Virus record (IMG/VR): IMGVR_UViG_3300035182_000144
Span: 1 to 37,448 of that record
Length of the DNA stretch: 37,448 nucleotides
Direction: 5' to 3' (one strand)
DNA from: a virus
Below, piece after piece: positions 14,943 through 21,682 of the stretch. A program made the position numbers and the translations under genes. Position 1 is the stretch's first letter, and each line of letters opens with the position of its first letter. The notes beneath the pieces are model-generated. The model saw only the letters and a list, made by a program, of their open reading frames with translations, made no database searches and was not told the origin of the DNA.

Positions 14943-15478
14943 ACCGGCACCACATTCCGCCAATTGTTCAGCAGGGTCTTCACATCGTTTGGCATGTCCT
15001 GGGTCTGGAAGGCTACGACCTCCCCCTGGACTGTCTTGCTCGAATGCCCGAGCCGGTCCTTCTCTTTGTAGGCCCAGGCAGCCATCTTCGTGACGGCCTG
15101 GCTGATGTCTGCCGGGATCGCGGCGTAGCCTGCCTTGTATGTCACGGACACATTCCCGTAGCCGCTGGTGAACGTCGCACCATCCGTTCGGATGAGCATG
15201 GCCCCACGGTAAACGATGGTCGTCAGATCCACGGCCATGCCATCCACCGTGAGGGAAACGACATCGGTCACTGGATACTGGCCCACCATCAGCCGCGATG
15301 TGCCGGTGCCGTCCCGGACCTCACTATAGGTGTCCTCCAGGATGTCGCGGTTCAGGTAGGACTTGACCCATGCCGAGGCCGAGGTCACCAGGGACGCGAT
15401 GAGCGCGTCATCGGTGGCGCTGGTCAGGCCCAGGTAGAGCTTGACGGCCTCTTGTGTGGTCAGATCCCCGGCGGCCAT
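14939..15478 (-). CDS. Head-tail connector (HK97 gp6-like adaptor), 179 aa
   Basis: The N-terminal helix bundle, TTQEAVKLYLGLTSATDDAL then IASLVTSASAWVKSYLNRDI, is the classic gp6-like adaptor start. VTYKAGYAAIPADISQAVTK (about 130-150) forms the conserved helix entry, and the C-terminus has MPNDVKTLLNNWRNVVPV. It forms the ring under the portal. The start at 15478 and the 3-base gap to the upstream gene fit the tightly packed late operon. Confidence 0.85.
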   Translation of the reverse strand: MAAGDLTTQEAVKLYLGLTSATDDALIASLVTSASAWVKSYLNRDILEDTYSEVRDGTGTSRLMVGQYPVTDVVSLTVDGMAVDLTTIVYRGAMLIRTDGATFTSGYGNVSVTYKAGYAAIPADISQAVTKMAAWAYKEKDRLGHSSKTVQGEVVAFQTQDMPNDVKTLLNNWRNVVPV

Positions 15479-15481
15479 GGC

Positions 15482-15877
15482 CTAGTCCTTCCCCTGGAGG
15501 CTAATCAGTTCTTCCAGTTCGGCTTCGGTCAGGTCCGCAGTGCCCTTCGCCTCCAGTTCGGCCAGGCGGGCGGCCTTGGCCTTCGCCTGCCGGGCGGCGG
15601 CCACAGCCTGCACCAGGTCTTTGCGGGCCATGCCGACGCTGTCTAGGCCCAGTTCGTTACCCTCTTCCTCCAGGGCCTCCGTGGTCATCTGGGCGGGGTT
15701 GGCCTTCCGTTCGTTAACGGGGGCGGCGGGGATGGGCGCGGCGGTGCTGAACCCGTGGTCCATCAGGGCGGCGGCGTGGGCATCTTCCACGTCAAAGGCC
15801 CCATCGGCTCCCTTCTCGTAACTGACGCCATCCACGGAACAGCCTGTGGCGTCCGGGTGGAACAGCTTGATGCTCAT
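15482..15877 (-). CDS. Acidic, helix-rich head-region protein, 131 aa
   Basis: The start is the ATG at 15877 with AGGAG upstream; an in-frame extension upstream crosses a hairpin and is rejected. Residues 1-45 (SIKLFHPDATGCSVDGVSYE) form a small beta domain seen in phage head proteins. The rest is an Ala/Glu/Lys-rich helix (AKAARLAELEAKG). Position between major capsid and connector suggests a minor head protein, head fibre base or decoration protein. No enzyme motif was seen. Confidence 0.65.
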   Translation of the reverse strand: MSIKLFHPDATGCSVDGVSYEKGADGAFDVEDAHAAALMDHGFSTAAPIPAAPVNERKANPAQMTTEALEEEGNELGLDSVGMARKDLVQAVAAARQAKAKAARLAELEAKGTADLTEAELEELISLQGKD

Positions 15878-15894
15878 GATGGCTCCTAGAAGTA

Positions 15895-15920
15895 GGGGCG
15901 GGCAGTTGCCCACCCGCCCC
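15895..15920 (-). terminator. GC-rich hairpin after the major capsid gene
   Basis: A perfect 8-bp stem (GGGGCGGG/CCCGCCCC, 15895-15902 with 15913-15920) with a 10-base loop lies 23 bases past the capsid stop. There is no T-tract, so a partial attenuator or mRNA-stabilising element is more likely than a full stop. This matches the hairpin after the tail tube gene. Confidence 0.5.
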
Positions 15921-15942
15921 TGGGGTTTAAGCACGGGGTTGG

Positions 15943-17418
15943 TTAGGCGCCCGCCACATTGGTGAGCTTCAGCAGAGAGGCGGGGAAGTAGTGCTGAAGG
16001 ACTTCATCCGCATAGACGCCGTACTCGTACTTGCGGCTCCGAAGCGGCCACTCCAACTGGTAGTAGTCGCGGCGGGTCTTGACCTGGAACACATTGCCCA
16101 CGCCATTGAGGGGGTAGGGGATCTGCTTGCTGTAGCCCAGGATGGTCCCGGCGGGCATGAAGGGGTGGACGCGAACCCGGATGAGTTCGTTGGTGATCGG
16201 GTTCAGGTAGGAGCCCACGGTGGCCCCGGCAGAGATGCCAGCCTGTCCGGCGCCGTCCAGGTTGAATCGGAACAGCGGGGCGCCGCCGTTGGCCAGGCAG
16301 AGTTTGTTGATCAGCCGGATGCCCGCGCTGGACACCAGGAGGTCACTGGGCCCGAACCGGAGGTTGTCGTACATGTTCTGCAAGAGGTCGTTCAGCTCCT
16401 GGATGCCGCCCGCGCCATCGCTGGTAAGGGTGGTGCCGGTGCCGGGGGTGCCGGTCGCCAGGGTCTTGATCTGGGCGTTGTTCGCGGACTTGGCGAAGGA
16501 GAGCAGGCCATCCATGTTGTAGGTGGCATCCTTGGAGTAATCGGCGGAGGCCAGAGCCGATGCCAACTGGTGGGTGCCGTTGAGGGGCGCGGAGACAGCC
16601 AGCGAGTTGATGCTGGTGATGAACTCCAGCCGCTCAGAGCCGCTCGTGCCGATGAACCATGCGTAGGCCACAGCACCTTCCACGGCGGTCACGGAGCAAG
16701 AGAGAACCTGTCCCAGCGTGATGGCCTGGGTGGCGGCGGCGGACTTCTGAGCCGCACCACCGTTGATGGTGTCGGTAGAGCCGTCCGTGTTGGTCTTGGC
16801 GATCTGCTGGACCACGCCATTGGCGAGGCTGGACCGGCTGAGGCCCTGCGGGGTCAGAGCCACGCAGATGACGGAATAGGTCGCGGCGGGCAGGGTCGCA
16901 TTGGAGCCACCGGCGGACAGGGTGGGGGTGGGGGTGGTGCCCAGGGCGATGCTGGCGTTGCCGCCGAGCAGCATGGGCTCCTCCTGAAGCATGAGGGACC
17001 GAAGGAGGCCCACTGCGGCCCGGGCCTTCGCGTCGTCGAACCCCTGAGAGGCATAGTCGGCCTCAAAGGTCACGTAGTCCTCCAGGCCCAGTCCGACATA
17101 GGCGGCGGTGTAGGACGCGATGCTGGTGGCGATGGACGCGCCACGGTTGCCCTCGGACACGCCGGGGTGAGTGTTGCCGGTGTTGATGCCGGTGATCGCC
17201 TTCCAGCGGGTGGCCGTGTCACCACCACCGCCCACGCGGGGGATGTCGTTCCTCAGCATGGTCATGGAGGCCATGAAGGGGTAGAGCGCCAGGGCGGGAG
17301 CCTGGAGGTCGTAGTTGACCAGACCGAGGCTCTGCGTGAACGCCTTGTTCAGCGCGTCGTCTGTGGTGCCGTTGGCCTGGGCGGTCTTCATGGCGTCCAG
17401 GGTCTCGTTGAGGTTCAT
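15943..17418 (-). CDS. Major capsid protein, HK97 fold with an internal beta-domain insertion, 491 aa
   Basis: The start is the ATG at 17418 with GGAGG 6 bases upstream; an upstream in-frame ATG reads into the leader and is rejected. The N-terminal part (about 1-170) resembles capsid proteins with an N-arm and scaffold-like helix. The C-terminal half (about 310-491) has LINKLCLANGGAPLFRF and IPYPLNGVGNVFQVKTRRDY then PLRSRKYEYGVYADEV, typical of the capsid A and P domains. Between them (about 190-300) a Gly/Thr-rich stretch, including AATYSVICVALTPQGLSRSS and VEGAVAYAWFIGTSGSE, looks like an inserted Ig-like beta-sandwich, presumably surface exposed. The neighbouring protease and connectors support the call. 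Confidence 0.85.
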   Translation of the reverse strand: MNLNETLDAMKTAQANGTTDDALNKAFTQSLGLVNYDLQAPALALYPFMASMTMLRNDIPRVGGGGDTATRWKAITGINTGNTHPGVSEGNRGASIATSIASYTAAYVGLGLEDYVTFEADYASQGFDDAKARAAVGLLRSLMLQEEPMLLGGNASIALGTTPTPTLSAGGSNATLPAATYSVICVALTPQGLSRSSLANGVVQQIAKTNTDGSTDTINGGAAQKSAAATQAITLGQVLSCSVTAVEGAVAYAWFIGTSGSERLEFITSINSLAVSAPLNGTHQLASALASADYSKDATYNMDGLLSFAKSANNAQIKTLATGTPGTGTTLTSDGAGGIQELNDLLQNMYDNLRFGPSDLLVSSAGIRLINKLCLANGGAPLFRFNLDGAGQAGISAGATVGSYLNPITNELIRVRVHPFMPAGTILGYSKQIPYPLNGVGNVFQVKTRRDYYQLEWPLRSRKYEYGVYADEVLQHYFPASLLKLTNVAGA

Positions 17419-17443
17419 GGAACCCTCCTGTGATTGCCCGGAC

Positions 17444-18640
17444 TTAGCCGAGGCGGGTGGTGAGAATGAGACGGCCACTGGTCGCATGGACCTTTTTCAT
17501 GGCCGCCAGGGGATCGGAGGTTACGGGCTCGGCCCCGGCACCTTCGGACTTCGTAATGGTCTGGTCTTCCTTGCCCTTTTCGATGGGCACAACCTTCAGG
17601 GGCTTCTGGCCCTTGAGGGTGGTCAGTTCGCGCTCCAGGGTGACGGCCTTGGTGATCGCCTCGTCGCGTTCCTGATGCGCCTTGATCAGCTCGTCCTCCA
17701 GGGCGGCGGCCTTCTGGATGGCATCGGCGGATTCGGCCTTCTCGCCCTCTTCAACATCCTCCCCGGCCTCCATGTCCTCAAAGGGCTTCATGCACTCGAC
17801 CAGGTTGGCGACGGCATCCTTCACCGCCTTCAGAGCGGCCTTAGTATCCTGGGAATATTTGGCCCCCTTCTTCTCCAGGTCGCCAGTATCCTCTCCCATC
17901 GCCAGCAGGGCATCGCCCTGAGGCTGGGAGTTGTCCTCCATGATTTCGGAGGCGATGAAGGCGCGGAGACGCCCGCAGGCAACCTCCAGATCTGCCGCCT
18001 GAGCCGCGTCGCCCTCGGAGAGTTCCTGCTGCCAGAGCCAGAACAGGGCATCCAGGCAGGCCAGAGCCTGACCGGCGTCCATGATTTCCTGCCCGGCCCA
18101 CGCCTTGACGATGTTCAGACGCTCAGCCTTCTCTACGTCCACCGCCGGAGCATTGCCGGTGGCCTGGGTTTCGGTGCCGGACGTGATCGTGTTCTCATCC
18201 ACGGTGTCCTCCATCTTGACGAGGCCGATGATGGCCTCCGGGTTGGCGGGGCGGTCCACCAGGGAGATTTCCACCAGCTTGATGCCCTCAATGACCTTCT
18301 TGTTCTTGCTGTTCCGCTTCGTGACCTTCCCCCCGATGCTGAAGCCCTTGAGTACGCCGGTCTTCACCTTGCGGCAAGACTCGGCATCCACAACGATCGC
18401 TTCCAGATAGGTCCGACCATCCTCCTGGACCTCACAGGACAGGGCTGTCCCGGCGGCGATGGGCTGGTGCATTTCCCGCAGGGCGCCGAACTTCATGTAA
18501 TCGGGGATGGCGTCCTTCATTGCGGTGGAGGTAATGACCTCACCGTCACTGTCCACCGCCTCGCTGGAAGCGATGCCGGAAACGGTCAGGGTGCCGTCAT
18601 CGTTCTCGACGACCTTGGTGATGTCTCCCCAAATCCGCAT
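17444..18640 (-). CDS. Prohead protease, XkdF/HK97-type, with acidic scaffold-like C-terminus, 398 aa
   Basis: The protease domain is at the N-terminus (about 1-140): IASSEAVDSDGEV, then REMHQPIAAG with candidate catalytic His58, LKGFSIGG with candidate Ser101, and the family tail EISLVDRPANPEA. The remaining 250 residues are acidic, helical and Lys/Glu/Ala-rich (about 190-360), as in a delta domain or scaffold that fills the prohead and is later degraded. A separate scaffold gene is absent, so fusion of the two roles is plausible. It lies just upstream of the major capsid gene and has its own putative promoter. Confidence 0.85.
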   Translation of the reverse strand: MRIWGDITKVVENDDGTLTVSGIASSEAVDSDGEVITSTAMKDAIPDYMKFGALREMHQPIAAGTALSCEVQEDGRTYLEAIVVDAESCRKVKTGVLKGFSIGGKVTKRNSKNKKVIEGIKLVEISLVDRPANPEAIIGLVKMEDTVDENTITSGTETQATGNAPAVDVEKAERLNIVKAWAGQEIMDAGQALACLDALFWLWQQELSEGDAAQAADLEVACGRLRAFIASEIMEDNSQPQGDALLAMGEDTGDLEKKGAKYSQDTKAALKAVKDAVANLVECMKPFEDMEAGEDVEEGEKAESADAIQKAAALEDELIKAHQERDEAITKAVTLERELTTLKGQKPLKVVPIEKGKEDQTITKSEGAGAEPVTSDPLAAMKKVHATSGRLILTTRLG

Positions 18641-18662
18641 CGGTCCCTCCTTTTCGCCACGG

Positions 18663-18690
18663 ATTCTAGCACCAGAGGTTCTTTTGTAAC
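18663..18690 (-). promoter_or_regulatory. Putative extended -10 promoter for protease-capsid genes
   Basis: In the 57-base gap before the protease gene the minus strand has TGCTAGAAT, an extended -10 (hexamer TAGAAT, 5 of 6 matches, 18663-18668). GTTACA (18685-18690) lies 16 bases upstream. The predicted start is about 16 bases before the protease ATG, leaving room for the AGGAGG ribosome site. This is inferred from sequence only. Confidence 0.45.
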
Positions 18691-18697
18691 AGTCCGA

Positions 18698-19012
18698 TCA
18701 GGCCGCCCCGCGTTTGATGGGGAGCAGTCCACCCCCCACCAAGGTCCGCCCACCCGAGGTCATGATCTTGGCCCGGATGAGATAGGTGGCACCATTCGTG
18801 CCGCCCGCGATCAGTTGCAGAGCCGATCCGCCCTGAACGGTGGCGGCCCCGCTGATCATGGCGCTGGTGTCCTCCGTGGTCCCATCCTGGCGTTCAGCGG
18901 TGAACACGGGGGTGCCCGTGATGGTCTCTGCGCCCCCAAGCAGGTTGTCGAACTTGACCGTGAGGGTGATGACCTCATCGGGATCTTTGGGACTGAAGCT
19001 CTGAATGCTCAT
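18698..19012 (-). CDS. Small beta-rich virion protein, 104 aa
   Basis: A compact strand-rich protein: VITLTVKFDNLLGGAETITG, then TPVFTAERQDGTTED and LIRAKIMTSGGRTLVGGGLL. This pattern resembles small phage proteins near the head operon with an Ig-like or decoration fold. The start overlaps the stop of the repeat-protein gene (ATGA), so they are co-expressed. No catalytic residues were seen. A capsid decoration or fibre-attachment role is a guess from position and fold. Confidence 0.6.
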   Translation of the reverse strand: MSIQSFSPKDPDEVITLTVKFDNLLGGAETITGTPVFTAERQDGTTEDTSAMISGAATVQGGSALQLIAGGTNGATYLIRAKIMTSGGRTLVGGGLLPIKRGAA

Positions 19013-20214
19013 GCGTTCACCTCATAGGTTCGGGCGGACAGGGTGATGGACCAGGCGCGGGTGTCAGCGGTGACGGCCCATTGCCGGGCGTCAGTGGTGA
19101 TGGCCCAGGTGCGGGCGGTAGGAGTAACGGCCCAGGTGCGGGTGTCAGGGGTCACGGCCAGGGACCGGGCGTCAGGGGAGACGGACCAGATGCGCGCGTT
19201 AAGGGTGACGGACCATGTGCGATCATCAGGGGTCACGGCGGAGACGGCCACCGGCGCCAGGGCATATGTCCGGGCCTCCAGCATCACCGCCCAGGCCCTA
19301 TTATGCGCCTCAACAAAGAAACGCGGGTCCGTCTCCAATGGCCCCGCCATGGACAAGGAAGGCGCCCCCGCGGCGAAGGCCAACGCTGAGGACGGAACGC
19401 TGAGGACGAATCGTGCGGAAGGTTGCGCCCCGGATGTTGTCAGCGTTGCGGACGGGATACCAAGGCTATACGCCAGGCTCGGCCCTGGGCCGGATAGGGC
19501 CATAGCAGCCGGGGCGGGTATCTGGAGAACTTGGTCCACTTCCAGCGTTGGTGTCAGACCTGCAAGAGCGCTGGACGTGACGGGAGCGGAGAGTGCGAAC
19601 CCCATCGAAGGGCCCGGACTGCCCAGGATGAGGCTTCCCGGTCCTCCGACCTGTAAATCGGTGGTGCCGGAGACGGACAGCGTCGGGGCAGACGCGGCGA
19701 ATCCCATCGCACCAGGTGCCGGGGATAGGGCCGTTGCTAGTGCAGGCGCGGCGGGCGCAAGGGTCAGCGCGGCGGGTGATGGTAGCCCCAGGCTCACCAC
19801 CAAAGAAGGCGCGGGTGTCCCGATGTTCACTGGCGCGGCTGCGGGTATTCCCAAAACCGAGACAAGAACGGCCGCAGCCGTGGCGAATGCCGCCGCAGCG
19901 ACGGATGCTTGTAGACTCGTGGAAAGAGAAGGTGCCGGTTCCGACGTGCTCATCGCCGCAGCGGACGGCACCTGCAATACGGTTGCTTGCGACAAGGCAG
20001 GCGCCGGTTCTGCAAGGGTCATGGTGGCCGATGGAACGGCCAAGTTGACCGCCAGCGCCGGTGCTGCTGCGGCTGTGGCGATATTCGTAGGTGTAGGACA
20101 ATTGAGAACCGTCCCTCCACCCGAGACGGTCTCCCAGAACTCCGACCCGGTCACGGCTCCCAGGACGCCTTCGTCCCGGAGGTTCTGAGCCGTGGCGCGG
20201 GTGGTCCAGAGCAT
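19009..20214 (-). CDS. Repeat-built putative virion fibre protein, 401 aa
   Basis: After an N-terminal cap (about 1-45) the sequence is made of two repeat types. Residues about 45-290 are roughly 25- to 30-residue units rich in Ala, Pro and Ser (core pattern PAPSL then LGIPSAA). Residues about 325-401 are eight consecutive 9-residue units of the form x-D-A/T-R-x-W-A/S-V-T, such as PDTRTWAVT and TDARQWAVT. Nine-residue repeats of this R-x-[WL]-x-V-[TP] style occur in other phage head-region proteins and suggest a repetitive beta structure. It lies in the virion operon. I do not know its exact role; head fibre or decoration is the best guess. Confidence 0.65.
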   Translation of the reverse strand: MLWTTRATAQNLRDEGVLGAVTGSEFWETVSGGGTVLNCPTPTNIATAAAAPALAVNLAVPSATMTLAEPAPALSQATVLQVPSAAAMSTSEPAPSLSTSLQASVAAAAFATAAAVLVSVLGIPAAAPVNIGTPAPSLVVSLGLPSPAALTLAPAAPALATALSPAPGAMGFAASAPTLSVSGTTDLQVGGPGSLILGSPGPSMGFALSAPVTSSALAGLTPTLEVDQVLQIPAPAAMALSGPGPSLAYSLGIPSATLTTSGAQPSARFVLSVPSSALAFAAGAPSLSMAGPLETDPRFFVEAHNRAWAVMLEARTYALAPVAVSAVTPDDRTWSVTLNARIWSVSPDARSLAVTPDTRTWAVTPTARTWAITTDARQWAVTADTRAWSITLSARTYEVNA

Positions 20215-20216
20215 GG

Positions 20217-21050
20217 CTATTTAGCTCCGATGGCCAAGGTGCCCAGGGTGATGCCGGTGCTGGTCGTAGTCGTCCAGTACATCGCATTGATGCAGGCGTT
20301 CGCTCCGACCTTGGGCATCGCGAGCGCCGCGAAGTCCCTGGTGTCAGGGTAGTTCGAGGCGAGGCTCATGAACGGTGCCAGCCTCTTGACCGCCGTGACG
20401 CCGAAACTACCAGCGGTGCCCGTGCTGGCGCTGAGTGTCACGGAATCTACCGTCTTGATCCACTTGCCCACTGTTCCAGCGGGCGGCTGGATCGGGAGCA
20501 TGCGGTAGGCAGGCGTGGAGGCCGCAACGGTGACGGTCGCGGAGCCGGTGGACGCATCGTTGTAGGTCACGGCGCAAGTGGCAGTGACGCCGGTTGAGCC
20601 CGTGGCCGTATACCACTCCAGGTAGTGCTCCACATCGGAGTAGTCCGAAGCGCACCGGCCATCGGTGACAGGTGAGGTCATCACCGCGCCCGTGGACTGA
20701 GCCGTGGTCACGGTCCCGCTGAGACCGCCCATGTGCCCCAGGCGGTCTACCAACCACTTACCCTGCCCGGCGTTGGCCTGGGCGATGGAGCCCCATAGCA
20801 GGCGGCAAGTTGCGCTTCCGGGGTTGCTGTAGTTCGGGTTGTAGGCCCCGAGCGTGGAATAGGTCGGATTCGCCCATGCTCCCGGAGTCGCACCCGCCGC
20901 AGGCGCACCACCCTCCTGCCACCCGGAATACCAGTTGGATGCCACGGCGGTGAGGCTGGTCTTGTAAATGTTGAACCTTCCTCCCGCACCGCCTCCGCCG
21001 CTGGCTGCGAGGGCGGAGACGACATCTGAGGTCGTCGCAAAATCAGTCAT
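20217..21050 (-). CDS. Putative virion structural protein, 277 aa
   Basis: The N-terminus (TTSDVVSALAASGGGGAGG) is a flexible leader followed by a beta-rich body with aromatic residues (YKTSLTAVASNWYSGWQEGG) and many Thr/Ser strands. The C-terminus (TTTTSTGITLGTLAIGAK) ends the fold. The ATG at 21050 overlaps the stop of the small SH3-like gene (ATGA). Composition and context, among portal-proximal late genes, suggest a capsid decoration or head fibre protein. No homologous family was recognised. Confidence 0.6.
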   Translation of the reverse strand: MTDFATTSDVVSALAASGGGGAGGRFNIYKTSLTAVASNWYSGWQEGGAPAAGATPGAWANPTYSTLGAYNPNYSNPGSATCRLLWGSIAQANAGQGKWLVDRLGHMGGLSGTVTTAQSTGAVMTSPVTDGRCASDYSDVEHYLEWYTATGSTGVTATCAVTYNDASTGSATVTVAASTPAYRMLPIQPPAGTVGKWIKTVDSVTLSASTGTAGSFGVTAVKRLAPFMSLASNYPDTRDFAALAMPKVGANACINAMYWTTTTSTGITLGTLAIGAK

Positions 21051-21211
21051 GGCGCGGCCTCCAGGTACATCAGCGCGAAGGCAGACTCGACGCCTTCAAG
21101 ATAGACCACCGTCTGCCCATCATCGGCGGTGCCGACAGAGGCCACTGTGTGGACACCTGGGAAGGCATCCGCAAATGGCGGAAGGATGACGACGCGATCG
21201 CCAGGATTCAT
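21047..21211 (-). CDS. 54-residue SH3/KOW-like small phage protein
   Basis: A complete small gene with AGGAGG 6 bases before the ATG at 21211 and a stop that overlaps the next start (ATGA). The sequence begins MNPGDRVVILPPFADAFPG and continues HTVASVGTADDGQTVVYLEG, then AFALMYLEAAP. The G-D-R-V opening, the alternating strands and the final Y-L-E are typical of tiny SH3-like barrels seen beside phage head genes. Function is unknown; it may be a head-tail joining or decoration peptide. Its strong ribosome site and tight coupling make it real. Confidence 0.75.
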   Translation of the reverse strand: MNPGDRVVILPPFADAFPGVHTVASVGTADDGQTVVYLEGVESAFALMYLEAAP

Positions 21212-21223
21212 TTCGGCCTCCTA

Positions 21224-21679
21224 CTAGGTGAGCGTGAACCAGCCAGCGGCGTTCTGTGTGACAGTCACCGTGTTGCCCGCAGCGAAGGACACATCGGCGG
21301 GAGTAGAGTCCAGCATTAGGAAGCCGACAAGTGGGCTCGCTTTGCCGTTGAGCGTGCCCGAGGCGTATAGCACCAAGTAGCGGGCCGCGAAGCCAGAACC
21401 GCTACCAGTCCACGAAGGATTGTTGCCCGTCTTGAATGCCGCCGTGCCGGAAGTCTGAGTGAACGTGGGAGAGGTGAGCGAGACTCCCCCGGAAGTGTAG
21501 CCGTTCCCATTGGCGACTTCGTTGGTGAGGTCGCCAAACACCTCGCCAGTCCCGGCGGAAAGTGAGGCGGAGCTTGTGAACAGCGCAGCCTTGAACGAGT
21601 TGCCGTCCATATCGAACGTCCCGTTGCCGAGGTTCGCTTTGAACGTGTTGAAGAGGGTCAGAGCAGATGGCGCAGCCAT
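21224..21679 (-). CDS. Putative virion protein, 151 aa
   Basis: The sequence SALTLFNTFKANLGNGTFDM followed by GNSFKAALFTSSAS resembles a family of small phage structural proteins found near portal genes. The rest alternates strands and Gly/Ser/Thr loops and ends NAAGWFTLT. The ATG at 21679 has AGGAGG upstream, inside the end of the portal fusion gene. No catalytic motif. A head decoration role is likely by position. Confidence 0.65.
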   Translation of the reverse strand: MAAPSALTLFNTFKANLGNGTFDMDGNSFKAALFTSSASLSAGTGEVFGDLTNEVANGNGYTSGGVSLTSPTFTQTSGTAAFKTGNNPSWTGSGSGFAARYLVLYASGTLNGKASPLVGFLMLDSTPADVSFAAGNTVTVTQNAAGWFTLT

Positions 21680-21682
21680 GGA

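Noticed and set aside
15991-17433. 480-codon plus-strand ORF antisense to the capsid gene
   Set aside because: Very Gly-, Val- and Arg-rich with no domain signal. It mirrors the third-position GC bias of the minus-strand capsid gene, and no plus-strand promoter or ribosome site was seen.
17315-19027. 570-codon plus-strand ORF antisense to protease and neighbours
   Set aside because: It spans three well-supported minus-strand genes and crosses their boundaries, so it cannot reflect a single real protein.
19043-20188. 381-codon plus-strand ORF over the repeat protein
   Set aside because: Its apparent repeats come only from the repeats of the minus-strand gene read backwards.
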